Below are positions 26,593 to 35,273 of a stretch of DNA of 46,422 nucleotides, one piece after another (position 1 is the stretch's first letter; each line of letters opens with the position of its first letter). A program made the position numbers and the translations under genes. The DNA is taken from the NCBI RefSeq assembly GCF_001598335.1, contig NZ_BCYT01000023.1, positions 1 through 46,422 of the forward strand. The letters run 5' to 3'. The DNA is from Sphingobium abikonense NBRC 16140. Lineage in GTDB: Bacteria > Pseudomonadota > Alphaproteobacteria > Sphingomonadales > Sphingomonadaceae. The notes beneath the pieces were generated by a model, which did no database searches, had not been told where the DNA came from, and saw only the letters and a program-made list of their open reading frames with translations.

Positions 26593-27645
26593 ATGAAGAC
26601 GATCAAAGGCCCCGCCATCTTCCTTGCCCAGTTCGCGGGCGACGCAGCGCCGTTCAATAGCCTTGACTCGATTGCTCAGTGGGCAGCCGGCCATGGCTAT
26701 AAAGGCATCCAGATCCCAAGCTGGGACGCGCGGCTTTTCGACCTTGTAAAGGCTGCGGACAGTCAGGATTATTGCGACGAGGTCAAGGGCATCGCCGCCG
26801 CCCACGGCTTGGCGATCACTGAATTATCGACCCATCTTCAGGGCCAACTGGTCGCGGTCCATCCGGCCTATGATGCGCAGTTCGACGCTTTCGCCGCGCC
26901 GCATGTGCGCGGCAATCCAGCGGCGCGCCAGCAATGGGCGGTGGAGCAGGTTCAGATGGCGGCGGTCGCTAGCCGCCGCATGGGTCTGAACGCGCATGCG
27001 ACCTTCTCCGGCGCATTGGCGTGGCCCTATGTCTATCCATGGCCGCAGCGTCCCGCCAGTCTGATCGAAGATGCCTTCGAAGAACTCGCGCGGCGCTGGA
27101 AACCTATCCTTGATGTGTTTGAGGATAATGGCGTCGACGCCGCGTTCGAACTGCACCCTGGCGAAGACCTGCACGACGGCGTCACGTTCGAGATGTTTCT
27201 CGATCGCGTGGGCGGCCATGCGCGCGCGAACATTCTATACGATCCCAGCCACTTCGTGCTGCAACAGCTCGACTATCTGGATTTCATCGACATCTATCAT
27301 GACCGCATCAAATGCTTCCATGTGAAAGATGCCGAATTTCGGCCCACCGGGCGCGCGGGCGTCTATGGCGGCTATCAGGGGTGGGTGGACAGGCCCGGCC
27401 GCTTCCGTTCGCTAGGCGACGGGCAGGTCGATTTTCCGGCGATCTTCTCGAAGATGGCGCAATATGATTTTGCCGGGTGGGCGGTGCTGGAATGGGAATG
27501 CGCTCTTAAGCATCCCGAAGCCGGCGCGGCCGAAGGCGCGCCCTTCATCGCCCGCCACATCATCGACGTCACCGAGCATGCTTTCGATGACTTCGCCAGC
27601 GGCGGCGCAGACCGCGACCTCAACCGGCGCCTCATGGGATTTTGA
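26593..27645 (+). CDS. Sugar phosphate isomerase/epimerase family TIM barrel (plus-strand copy)
   Basis: 350 aa, start ATG 26593. Putative metal ligands are E186 (FELHPGE), D217 (YDPSHF), H243 (CFHVKD) and E300 or E302 (VLEWECA). The protein is longer than typical family members because of an extra stretch around 250-285 (GVYGGYQGWVDRPGRFRSLG). This family commonly sits beside Gfo/Idh/MocA dehydrogenases, as here, in routes that process keto-sugars. Whether it isomerises, hydrates or eliminates cannot be read from sequence. Last gene of the LLM operon. Confidence 0.87.
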   Translation: MKTIKGPAIFLAQFAGDAAPFNSLDSIAQWAAGHGYKGIQIPSWDARLFDLVKAADSQDYCDEVKGIAAAHGLAITELSTHLQGQLVAVHPAYDAQFDAFAAPHVRGNPAARQQWAVEQVQMAAVASRRMGLNAHATFSGALAWPYVYPWPQRPASLIEDAFEELARRWKPILDVFEDNGVDAAFELHPGEDLHDGVTFEMFLDRVGGHARANILYDPSHFVLQQLDYLDFIDIYHDRIKCFHVKDAEFRPTGRAGVYGGYQGWVDRPGRFRSLGDGQVDFPAIFSKMAQYDFAGWAVLEWECALKHPEAGAAEGAPFIARHIIDVTEHAFDDFASGGADRDLNRRLMGF

Positions 27646-27652
27646 CGGCGAC

Positions 27653-27704
27653 AAAAAAAACGGCCCTGCGCTTTGTCCCTAGAAGGGGCAAAGCGCAGGG
27701 CCGT
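27653..27704 (-). terminator. Strong intrinsic terminator between convergent operons
   Basis: A perfect 16-bp stem, ACGGCCCTGCGCTTTG (27660-27675) with its complement at 27689-27704, and a 13-base loop. On the minus strand it is followed by eight T residues (27660-27653), so it terminates the TIM-barrel operon whose last gene ends at 27728, and may also stop plus-strand readthrough. Confidence 0.9.
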
Positions 27705-27727
27705 TCTGACTCTACGGTGCATCAATG

Positions 27728-28651
27728 TCAGTCGTAGATCGGTCGCAGCTCGTTATCGAGATAATAGCGGGTCAGCGCCATCGAGGCGAGCAGGTCGGGC
27801 GATCCGTCATATTCGATGCCCATCCAGCCCTTGAAGCCATGCTTCTTGAGCAGCGCATAGAGGCCCTTGAGGTCGAGTTCGCCTAGCCCCGGCTCCCAGA
27901 ACCAGCGCGTACCGTCATCGGTGATTTCCGGGTCTTGCGAGTAGCGCACGCTGTCGGGCTGTCTGGCTGACGCCGTGTCCTTGAGATGGAAGGTGCTGAT
28001 CCGGTCGTGATAGGTGTCGTAAAAGCTCAGAAGATCCTCGCCCATGATCGAAATCTGCGCCGTATCGATGCAATAATGGACCAGCTTTGGATCGGTTGAT
28101 TCAATCAGTTCGCGATGATTGGGCAAGTTGATCGCACAGAAAAACTCATTGTGCAGCCCGATCTTCACGCCATGATCGGTGGCATAGAGGCCGATCTCAT
28201 TCATGACCTTGGCACATTGCTGCACCTCTTCGCGCGTGAGCGGGCCCGATCCGAAATAATTCTGCGTCGGGCAGGTGTTCATATAGGTGCCGCCAAACTT
28301 AACGATTGTGTCCACCGCCTCACGGCCGGACTTTACCGCCTCGTCGAAATGATCTGCCGCGTGTGAGGCATGGGCGCCATGGAACATGCCAATCACCTCG
28401 ACGCCGCGATCCTTGGCGAAGGCCGCGAAGTTTTCGGGCGATCCGAACAATGGCAGGATGTCGGCCAGGTCCCAGGGCGCGATCTCGATCCCGTCGAAGC
28501 CGAGCGCCGATTGATATTTCAGGATCTTGTCCCAGTCGGAATAATAGGCCGTATTGGTCTTGTCCTCATAGTAGAACTCGCGAAAATTCGGGATTTCGCG
28601 GTAGGGAACGGCCTTCCAGTGGCACATATTGGCATAGCGGATATTGGGCAT
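27728..28651 (-). CDS. Sugar phosphate isomerase/epimerase family TIM barrel (minus copy 1)
   Basis: 307 aa; ATG 28651 with GGAG nearby. Metal-ligand candidates: E169 (GLHNEF), D196 (YCIDTAQ), H222 (FHLKDT), E280 (MGIEYDG). Distal gene of a three-gene operon, each encoding a different branch of the same fold. All four ligands are present, so it should be an active metalloenzyme. Cytoplasmic; context suggests an isomerase or epimerase for the keto-sugar released by the deglycosidase. Substrate not determinable. Confidence 0.87.
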   Translation of the reverse strand: MPNIRYANMCHWKAVPYREIPNFREFYYEDKTNTAYYSDWDKILKYQSALGFDGIEIAPWDLADILPLFGSPENFAAFAKDRGVEVIGMFHGAHASHAADHFDEAVKSGREAVDTIVKFGGTYMNTCPTQNYFGSGPLTREEVQQCAKVMNEIGLYATDHGVKIGLHNEFFCAINLPNHRELIESTDPKLVHYCIDTAQISIMGEDLLSFYDTYHDRISTFHLKDTASARQPDSVRYSQDPEITDDGTRWFWEPGLGELDLKGLYALLKKHGFKGWMGIEYDGSPDLLASMALTRYYLDNELRPIYD

Positions 28652-28669
28652 GGCGGGACTCCGTCCGGC

Positions 28670-29659
28670 TTAATTCTGAAGTTGGTTGAGGAGAGCGCGG
28701 GTGCGCAGCAGTGCGCGGAATGGATCGCGCGTCTGGCGGGCGCTGCACATGATCGGTCCGGCATAGCCCAGCCGATCCAGCAAGGAGACGATCTGGCGCA
28801 GATCGACAGTACCGGTACCCGGATCGCGGAACACCTGGGTTGCACGCTGTTCGGGGAATTCCGGGTTGGCGGTTTTCCAAGTCTCGGCGTCGTCAACGAA
28901 GCTGGTGTCGGTCAGATGCACGCAACCGATGCGGTCGATCTGCGCCGTGATGAAGTCGGCGGGGTCAATGCCGGCGATGGTCAGGCTGGCAGTGTCCACG
29001 TCAAGCTTCACGCTTGACGGCAGGGCATCCAGCAAAGGCAGGATGCGCTCGCCACGGAACAGGCTCCAATATTCGTTGCGCAGGACGAGGGTAACGCCCG
29101 TTCCTTCTGCCTTTTCCGCCAAGCCACGCAGCATATCGGTCTCCCGATCGGCGAAGGTCGCGATCTTTGCGTCGATGTCGGGATGATAATGAGCGATGCG
29201 CCCATAATAGGCCGAGGGGCTGATCGCGAAATAGTCCGCGCCAAGGTCCGCCGCATGGGCCAGCGCCTCGCCGGCGAAATGTCCCGACGCACCGAAATAG
29301 AAGTCGATGCTGCCGTTCCGCATGAACAGGTTCGGATCGAAGGTCACGCCAGCCACATGGTCGATGCCGGCTTCCGCCAGCTTCGCCCGGTAATTGGCGG
29401 CATCGCCATATTTTGTGTTGATGCAGTAGCGGTTCATGGGGACGCCGCTGCGCCCGCCGAACTGCCATACCGGCTCATAGGGAATCTCGATCGCGCGAAA
29501 GCCGCTGGCGCGGATCAGCGGATATAGCTCCTCCCAAAAATATTTGCTTTCGTACCGATTGCGGTTCGGTTCCTGATAATGGCGATTGATCAGATCGAGG
29601 CTGATCCCAATTTGCTCGCTGTTCATGGTCGTTCCCAATGAGATTAAATTGCTGCGCAT
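28670..29659 (-). CDS. Sugar isomerase-like TIM barrel lacking the fourth metal ligand (minus copy 2)
   Basis: 329 aa from ATG 29659; ATG 29626 (MNSEQIGISLDL) is equally possible and would match where homology to the fold begins. E196 (LRNEYW), D222 (DVDTAS) and H248 (VHLTDT) look like the first three metal ligands, but the C-terminal strand reads GPIMCSARQTRDP where relatives have a glutamate (for example GIEYDG in the neighbour). Either another residue serves or the catalysis differs. Middle gene of the operon; 18 bp before the next one. Confidence 0.83.
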   Translation of the reverse strand: MRSNLISLGTTMNSEQIGISLDLINRHYQEPNRNRYESKYFWEELYPLIRASGFRAIEIPYEPVWQFGGRSGVPMNRYCINTKYGDAANYRAKLAEAGIDHVAGVTFDPNLFMRNGSIDFYFGASGHFAGEALAHAADLGADYFAISPSAYYGRIAHYHPDIDAKIATFADRETDMLRGLAEKAEGTGVTLVLRNEYWSLFRGERILPLLDALPSSVKLDVDTASLTIAGIDPADFITAQIDRIGCVHLTDTSFVDDAETWKTANPEFPEQRATQVFRDPGTGTVDLRQIVSLLDRLGYAGPIMCSARQTRDPFRALLRTRALLNQLQN

Positions 29660-29687
29660 GACGGTTCTTTCAGGCTGGACCCGACGC

Positions 29688-30461
29688 TCAGTCGGCCAGC
29701 ATCCGCCGCGATTGTTTCAGTGACTGCTCCATTGGAAGGGTCGGGAAATATTCGAGGCCAATGGCGCCGGCATAGCCAAGGTCGCGCAGAATTCGCGTCA
29801 CGTCGGCCCAGTCGAGGCTGCCGGTGCCAGGCTCGTTCCGATCGGGCATGTCGGCAACCTGCACATGGGCGACCAGATGCATTCGTCCCTTCAGCACCTG
29901 AGCCATATCCTCGCCCATGACGGCGCTATGCCATACGTCATAGAGCAGGCGAAGATTAGGGCTGTTGACCGCCTCCACCAAGTCCAGTCCGAGCGTCGTG
30001 CTGACCAGATACATGGTCGCGAACAACTGCGTATTGAGCGGTTCGAGCAGTAGCATCACGCCCGCTGCCTCCGCCTCGTCAGCGGCGGCGCGCAGGGCGG
30101 CGACGGCATTGGCGAAATGTTCCTCTTCGCTCATGCCCTCGACACGGAACCCGGACGCGACGATCAGATTGGGCTTGCCCAGGATCGCCGTGGCCGCGAT
30201 GGTTTCGCGCACCGCTGTGACCATCTCCTCGCGTTCGGCCGGATCGACGATGGAACGACGGGGATCAACGCACAGGCTGGTCAGCCGCATGCCCGTTTCG
30301 GCCAAGGCCCGGGCCATGGCGTCGACGGGCTTGTCCCGCCACAGGTGAAATTCCGCCAGCTCGAGTCCCGCGGCCTTTGCCGCACGCAGACGTGCGTCCA
30401 ATTCGCCAGCTTCCGCGAACTGCCACTCGATACAGGATGATATTTGATATGCCGCAGACAT
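29688..30461 (-). CDS. Hydroxypyruvate isomerase-like TIM barrel (minus copy 3)
   Basis: 257 aa, start ATG 30461 with GGAAAGGA five bases ahead; a longer in-frame version from 30503 lacks support. Motifs match the hydroxypyruvate/oxo-tetronate isomerase branch: LLLEPLNT (E140), LLYDVWHS (D175), HVQVADMPDRNEPGTGSLDW (H199 region), GLEYFPT (E237). Length is typical (about 260 aa). First gene of the minus-strand TIM-barrel operon. It may act on a small C3-C4 fragment or on a keto-sugar; the family has several reactions. Confidence 0.88.
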   Translation of the reverse strand: MSAAYQISSCIEWQFAEAGELDARLRAAKAAGLELAEFHLWRDKPVDAMARALAETGMRLTSLCVDPRRSIVDPAEREEMVTAVRETIAATAILGKPNLIVASGFRVEGMSEEEHFANAVAALRAAADEAEAAGVMLLLEPLNTQLFATMYLVSTTLGLDLVEAVNSPNLRLLYDVWHSAVMGEDMAQVLKGRMHLVAHVQVADMPDRNEPGTGSLDWADVTRILRDLGYAGAIGLEYFPTLPMEQSLKQSRRMLAD

Positions 30462-30760
30462 GAGGATCCTTTCCCATTCTACGGCCCCGTGATGCGAACG
30501 CATCCGTATGCCTGGCGGTGCATCGCCCGCTATTTTGTCTGCGGCGCTTTACAGGAACCGGCTCGAAAATCAATCCCTGTCACACGGCATTTGCGGGGGC
30601 AGCGACTATGGAGGGGATCGTCTTCCGGCAAAATCACATGGCGGACGATGGCGCGATTGGTAAAGCACGCAGCCAAATTTTTCCCCGGTTTCAATATGAT
30701 GTCGCCCTTTCCGCAAAAGACGGTGGGGGCCGGATCGACCAGCGGTGACCGCGTGAACCT
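30462..30760. other. Intergenic stretch, no gene seen
   Basis: About 300 bases between the minus-strand operon and the Rhs remnant. It must hold the promoter of the 30461 gene, but I see no good -35/-10 pair and no copy of the TAGAA-N6-TTC operator. No Rhs-like coding sequence is present here in the frame of the downstream fragment, which has a TGA at 30746. Confidence 0.6.
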
Positions 30761-31687
30761 GTGGCGATAGTTTCGCGATATGAGGGCAGTGCGTTCGCTA
30801 GCGGCAATCGCCGGATACTGCGTGCCGATCATCAGGGCAGCATCGTGTCGGTAGCCGAAAGCGCTGGCACGAGCATCGCCATCAACAGCTATGATGAATG
30901 GGGTAATCCAGGGCCAGGCAATGTGGGGCGGTTCGCCTATACCGGGCAGATCATTCTTCCCGAACTGGGTCTGTACCACTATAAAGCACGGGCCTATTCA
31001 CCGCGTCTCGGGAGGTTCCTCCAGACTGATCCGGTCGGCTATGATGATCAGATCAATCTCTATGCGTACGTCGCAAATGATCCGGTTAATCACGCCGATC
31101 CCACTGGAACATATTCATGCGGCAGTAATCTGTCCAATTCGCAATGTGGTCAGTTTAAGGCGGCGCAGAACGAAGCGATCGGTGCAATACGTGGGGGCAT
31201 GGCAACTCTACAATCAGCGCGCGATAAGATGGCTGATGGGGGCAAGCTCAGTGGTTCTGAACGAGGCGCGGTGCGTGAAGTTGGGAAATTTTTCGGCTCA
31301 TCTAACGCCAGTGTCAAAGGTATAGATAGAGCTTTGTCCAACGCAGGAAAAGGTTTAGGGGAATTGCAGGGATCAAAGCCAGCCTTTGCAGGAAATAATG
31401 GTCAAATGGCTCAGGCTAGAGCTGGATTTGGTGTCGAACTAAATCGAAAGAATTTCTTTGGGGCTTCAATAGGACATCAGGCTTTCGTCTTAGCCCATGA
31501 GGCCGGCCATACCTCTCGCATAGCTCCTAGAGATTTTGGCAATACGGACGGCGTGGTTACAGTAGGCCCTTATGGTTACACAAATGCCGTAACCCGCGCG
31601 TCCCGGTGGCCATCTAGCACATTCTCTCATCCAGACACTGTTCCGTATGCGTTTGGCTTGAGGCGTCCTGGAGAGCCAGACGAATGA
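30761..31687 (+). pseudogene. Decapitated Rhs protein tip with HEAGH toxin-like C-terminus
   Basis: 308 codons from GTG 30761; an in-frame TGA at 30746 shows that the large N-terminal YD-repeat body is missing. Residues 1-116 are the Rhs-associated core ([52 protein letters not shown]). After the DPTG boundary the polymorphic C-terminus (117-308) carries [10 protein letters not shown] (H246, E247, H250), a zinc-metalloprotease-like HExxH motif, and low-GC codons. In Rhs systems this tip is the toxin, neutralised by a downstream immunity protein. As it stands it has no secretion apparatus, so it is a relic or an orphan cassette that could be recombined into an intact Rhs gene. Confidence 0.8.
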
Positions 31688-32145
31688 CTGGACTTAGATT
31701 TGAATATATCGCGACTTTTATAGTCGTGATGGCGTCGGTGTCATGTCATCCATCGGATGATACTATATTCAGTCATGACGGGATATATATCCGCAAAACA
31801 GTTAAGGATAGAAAATACGTTTCTATTTCGATTAGAAGCGAAAATGTAGAATATGATTGCATTAATATTTCAGGAATAACGGGTGACAATGAGGATTTGG
31901 TAGGAAATATCGATAATGACATAATTAATAAGTCTGAGAGGAAATATAGTTCATCTGAGATAACTATGTTCGATAATAAGCCGGAACCTAAAATAATGAA
32001 TTTAGACAGTTCATTTAAAAAGATAGAATTTAACTTTTCAAAATACAATTATGTTATGTTTCCGATTTTCAACTGTGAAAATTTCCGGAAAAACCTAGAT
32101 CAGATTGTTTACATCTATACCGATCCGAAGAAGCATCAAATGTAA
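31684..32145 (+). CDS. Putative Rhs immunity protein, AT-rich
   Basis: 153 aa, ATG 31684 overlapping the Rhs stop (ATGA). Strikingly AT-rich and full of Ile, Asn, Lys and Ser codons compared with its neighbours, a sign of recent transfer. The N-terminus [18 protein letters not shown] looks like a signal sequence with a cysteine, but the residues before it do not make a good lipobox. No family recognised. Position right after a toxin-like Rhs tip and a possible export signal suggest a periplasmic immunity protein against the HEAGH toxin (inference only). Confidence 0.6.
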   Translation: MTGLRFEYIATFIVVMASVSCHPSDDTIFSHDGIYIRKTVKDRKYVSISIRSENVEYDCINISGITGDNEDLVGNIDNDIINKSERKYSSSEITMFDNKPEPKIMNLDSSFKKIEFNFSKYNYVMFPIFNCENFRKNLDQIVYIYTDPKKHQM

Positions 32146-32152
32146 GTGTTCT

Positions 32153-32345
32153 CTCGCCGATGGCCCCGACCTGCGCGCCATCGCGCAGGCCGAGGGCCCC
32201 GGCGAGGCGGGTGCGGCTGTCGGTATAGAGGGCGGCATGGGACCGCGCGCGGCTGATGGCGACATAGGCGGCGCGGGTATCAACGGTGTTGGTGCGGAAG
32301 CTCTCCATGTGCGCCATCACCCGATCGCACGTCGCGCTCAGACGG
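32153..32345 (-). pseudogene. C-terminal scrap of a MobF/TrwC-type relaxase-helicase
   Basis: About 63 codons on the minus strand, truncated at both ends. The stretch CDRVMAHMESFR then VDTRAAYVAISRAR followed by YTDSRTRLAGALGLRDGAQ matches the last helicase motif (AYVAISRAR) and C-terminal tail of conjugative relaxases. The frame runs on into the immunity gene's 3' end with no further similarity, so the left break is near 32150; the right break is near 32345. Evidence that a conjugative element was once here. Confidence 0.65.
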
Positions 32346-32533
32346 CATAAATAATTCGCACTTAACCCGGTCGGACATGGCAACGGGCAAGGCTGAAAGG
32401 CAAGGACAAGTCCGCTACCGCTGCGTTGGAAGTCCAATTTCATGCGACAGTCGCAGATCGCCACAGGCACGACCCCGTTGTCCCTTCGCATAATCCAAAG
32501 GACGGCATGGAAACCAACAATAGGAGGTTACCC

Positions 32534-32977
32534 ATGTCGCTGCTGTCTTCGCTAGATCTCGTCCAGTCCAATGCCGCCGATATGCGCACCAAGGGCATCA
32601 GCACGATGCGCCAGAAGCTGATCGACCGGATCAGCGATCAGATCGCCTTGGTCGAGGCGATGGCATCGGGCCAGGCATTCCAGCGCGTCAAGTTTCGCCG
32701 CGTCCGTGATGAGGCAAGCGACGAGGTGACGGAAACGCCAGTCCGCACGCGCGTCCGGCCATGGTGGTTGCAGGATAAGGACGGCACAATCCTCGTGTGG
32801 ATCAAATATGGCAATCAGACGCTCGAACTCGCCAAGGGCAAGACGGCGATCCGGGTCAAGACGATGCAGGAATTGACCAAAACCTTCGAAACGGTGCGCG
32901 AGGCCGTCCGCGCCGGAGAATTCGACACACATATCACCAACGCCGTGGGGACGTTCAAAACGCGCTTTGGCAAGTAA
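32534..32977 (+). CDS. DUF6641 family protein (plasmid-associated)
   Basis: 147 aa, start ATG 32534 after TAGGAGG (32521-32527); a longer in-frame version from 32426 lacks a ribosome site. The N-terminus SLLSSLDLVQ, the RVRPWWLQDKDGTILVWIKYGNQTLELAKGKTAI block (about 74-107) and a helical C-terminus fit DUF6641, a family of unknown function that I associate with plasmids and integrative elements. It sits between a relaxase scrap and tRNA-Gly and has its own strong terminator. No enzymatic motif seen. Confidence 0.75.
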   Translation: MSLLSSLDLVQSNAADMRTKGISTMRQKLIDRISDQIALVEAMASGQAFQRVKFRRVRDEASDEVTETPVRTRVRPWWLQDKDGTILVWIKYGNQTLELAKGKTAIRVKTMQELTKTFETVREAVRAGEFDTHITNAVGTFKTRFGK

Positions 32978-32982
32978 GCGGC

Positions 32983-33018
32983 AAAAGCGTCCCCCTCCGC
33001 CGCAGGGGGACGCTTTTT
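32983..33018 (+). terminator. Intrinsic terminator after the DUF6641 gene
   Basis: AAAAGCGTCCCCCT (32983-32996) pairs perfectly with AGGGGGACGCTTTT (33004-33017) across a 7-base loop and ends in a five-T run. It is near symmetrical and could also serve transcripts from the right. Confidence 0.9.
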
Positions 33019-33295
33019 GTCATTCGTCAGGCGGCTTTGTTCAGGTCCTCAAGGGACCAGTCACGTGATTCCTCAACAATTTCGTCCGCAAGCTGCGATG
33101 CGGATGGCGCTCCGAACTCTCCTCGCTCGGAAGTCGGGATAGCACCGGCCAAGCTGCCAGATTCTACAATATGTCTGGAGCTCAACTCCGCACTAAACCC
33201 AACAATCCGTCCCTCATATTCGGTATCCGTATGCGATCCGTATATGGTAGATTTTGCTATTTTGGGAAACAGGGGTGCTGCTAACCCCTTGAAAC
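33019..33295. other. Unassigned stretch beside tRNA-Gly
   Basis: The minus strand has an open frame from the tRNA to a stop at 33027, with coding-like composition and an acidic end (ADEIVEESRDWSLEDLNKAA), but no ATG after the tRNA. It could be the C-terminal scrap of a gene cut by integration at the tRNA, or chance. I recognise no family. Confidence 0.3.
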
Positions 33296-33370
33296 TGGAG
33301 CGGGCGAAGGGATTCGAACCCTCGACCCCAACCTTGGCAAGGTTGTGCTCTACCCCTGAGCTACGCCCGC
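33296..33370 (-). tRNA. tRNA-Gly (GCC)
   Basis: Minus strand, 75 nt including an encoded CCA (33298-33296). Acceptor stem GCGGGCG (33370-33364) pairs with CGCCCGC (33306-33300); D arm GCTCAGGGGTAGAGC; anticodon loop TTGCCAA gives anticodon GCC; T arm with TTCGAAT. Canonical fold. tRNA-Gly 3' ends are common integration sites, and mobile debris lies on its 3' side. Confidence 0.97.
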
Positions 33371-33687
33371 TCTGGCGGCCGGAGGATGTGTTCCTCTCGG
33401 CGGGTGGCGGCGAACTAGCAGCGGTCTGCCATGGGGGCAAGGGGAGAATTGCAGAAAAATGAAATTATCCTTCAAGGCGGAAAATATGGATGATATGTCA
33501 TCGCCTTATTGCCCTCGACCGGTCTCGACCGAATAGGGCGAGGATAGTCCTGACGTCCGTTCAAGCCGGCTTTCCACCTGGCCTGAAACCGCTTATCATC
33601 ATGCCACCAGCGAAACTTTTTCCTGCGGCGGATCATTTCCCGCCGCGCTTCGTAATCATCGACAGATTGAGAGGGGACGGACCAGCC
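33371..33687. other. Intergenic region upstream of paoA-like gene
   Basis: About 315 bases holding the promoter regions of tRNA-Gly (minus) and the aldehyde oxidoreductase operon (plus). The hairpin-prone CTCGACCGGTCTCGACCG near 33514-33531 resembles the TCGA-rich palindromes common between sphingomonad genes. No gene seen. Confidence 0.5.
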
Positions 33688-34320
33688 ATGACATCCGACC
33701 ATGTTACCCGCCGCGGGCTATTCCAGGGCGGCGCTGCGCTTGCGGCGACGGTTCCGCTCATGGCCCCGGCGCATGCCGCACCGTCCGCCCCCGCCAGCAA
33801 AGGAACCCCGATGACCGCTGTCGAACTCACCGTGAATGGCCGGGAGGTCCATCTGCAACTGGACCCGCGCACCACCCTGCTCGACGCGCTGCGCGAGCAT
33901 CTCAAGCTCACCGGCACGAAAAAAGGGTGCGATCATGGCCAGTGCGGTGCCTGCACCGTGATCGTCGAAGGGCGGCGGATCAACAGTTGCCTGACGCTCG
34001 CGGTGATGCATGACGGCGACGCCGTTACTACGATAGAAGGGCTGGGCAGGCCCGAGGCGCTGCACCCCATGCAAAAGGCCTTTGTCGTCCATGACGGCTA
34101 TCAGTGCGGCTATTGCACGCCGGGGCAAATTTGTTCGGCCGTGTCGGTGCTGGAGGAAATCAAGGCGGGCATTCCGAGCCACGTCACGGAAGATCTCGAC
34201 AAGGTCGCGTTCAGCGAAGACGAGGTGCGCGAGCGAATGAGCGGCAATATCTGCCGCTGCGCCGCCTATTCCAACATTGTCGCCGCGATCAGCGACGTCG
34301 CCGGGGAGGCCAAGGCATGA
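33688..34320 (+). CDS. paoA: Aldehyde oxidoreductase, 2Fe-2S subunit (PaoA-like)
   Basis: 210 aa, ATG 33688 with GAGAGGGG upstream. A twin-arginine signal ([18 protein letters not shown], about 7-24) precedes the ferredoxin domain ([15 protein letters not shown] near 90-104) and the second helical 2Fe-2S domain ([14 protein letters not shown] and GNICRCAAY). First of three overlapping genes encoding a periplasmic molybdenum hydroxylase of the xanthine oxidase family that oxidises aromatic aldehydes. The Tat signal is carried by this subunit alone, as in E. coli PaoABC. Confidence 0.93.
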   Translation: MTSDHVTRRGLFQGGAALAATVPLMAPAHAAPSAPASKGTPMTAVELTVNGREVHLQLDPRTTLLDALREHLKLTGTKKGCDHGQCGACTVIVEGRRINSCLTLAVMHDGDAVTTIEGLGRPEALHPMQKAFVVHDGYQCGYCTPGQICSAVSVLEEIKAGIPSHVTEDLDKVAFSEDEVRERMSGNICRCAAYSNIVAAISDVAGEAKA

Positions 34321-35273
34321 AGCCCTTTACCTATGAACGCGCAACGAGCGTGGAAGCGGCGGCCAAGGCGGCGGCCTCGGTTCAAGGCGCGCGCTTCATT
34401 GCCGGCGGGACGAACCTGCTCGACCTCATGAAATTGCAGATCGAAACTCCGACCCATCTGATCGATGTCAATCGGCTGGGTCTGGATCGCATCGAAAAAA
34501 CCGAGGAGGGCGGGCTGCGCATCGGCGCGCTGGTGCGCAACACCGATCTGGCGGCGGACAGGACGGTGCGGCGCGATTATGGCGTGCTCAGCCGCGCCCT
34601 GGTCGCGGGCGCGTCGGGCCAGTTGCGCAACAAGGCGACGACCGCGGGCAATCTGCTCCAGCGCACGCGCTGCCCCTATTTTTACGACATTCGCATGCCC
34701 TGCAACAAGCGCAAGCCGGGCAGCGGTTGCGGCGCGCTCAAGGGCATGAGCCGCAGCCTGGCGATATTGGGTGTGAGCGACGCCTGCATCGCCCAGCACC
34801 CCAGCGACATGGCCGTGGCAATGCGCCTGCTGGATGCGCAGGTCGATACCGTGGCGGCCGATGGCGCGAAGCGTGCCATCCCGATCGCCGATTTCCACCT
34901 GCTTCCCGGCGACACGCCGCATCAGGAAACGGTGCTTAAAGGCGGCGAAATCATCACGTCTGTGACCTTGCCCAAGCCGATCGCGGGCACCCACGTCTAT
35001 CGCAAGGTGCGCGATCGCGCCTCCTACGCGTTCGCGCTGGTGTCGGTGGCGGCAATTTTCGGGAAAGACGGGAGCGCCCGTTTCGCGTTCGGCGGGATTG
35101 GCGCCAAGCCATGGCGCAACTCGCAGGCAGACGCCGCCGCGCCGCAGGGTGCAAAAGCGGTGGCCGACGCCGCACTGGCCGGCGCACGGACGACAGAGCA
35201 TAATGATTTCAAGAAGCCGCTGGTCGAACGGACGCTGGCGTCGCTTTACCGTCAGCAGGAGGCACGGGCATGA
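34317..35273 (+). CDS. paoB: Aldehyde oxidoreductase, FAD subunit (PaoB-like)
   Basis: 318 aa, ATG overlapping the paoA stop (ATGA). FAD-binding signature [14 protein letters not shown] (about 28-41) and [19 protein letters not shown]. The cysteine-rich insertion [20 protein letters not shown] (about 122-141) is the extra [4Fe-4S] loop that distinguishes PaoB from other FAD subunits of this family. Transfers electrons from the molybdenum site towards the acceptor. Co-translated with both neighbours. Confidence 0.93.
   Translation: MKPFTYERATSVEAAAKAAASVQGARFIAGGTNLLDLMKLQIETPTHLIDVNRLGLDRIEKTEEGGLRIGALVRNTDLAADRTVRRDYGVLSRALVAGASGQLRNKATTAGNLLQRTRCPYFYDIRMPCNKRKPGSGCGALKGMSRSLAILGVSDACIAQHPSDMAVAMRLLDAQVDTVAADGAKRAIPIADFHLLPGDTPHQETVLKGGEIITSVTLPKPIAGTHVYRKVRDRASYAFALVSVAAIFGKDGSARFAFGGIGAKPWRNSQADAAAPQGAKAVADAALAGARTTEHNDFKKPLVERTLASLYRQQEARA

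Noticed and set aside
33027..33440. A gene running through the tRNA-Gly
   Set aside because: Part of it is the translated tRNA; only the short stretch after it is kept as an unassigned fragment.
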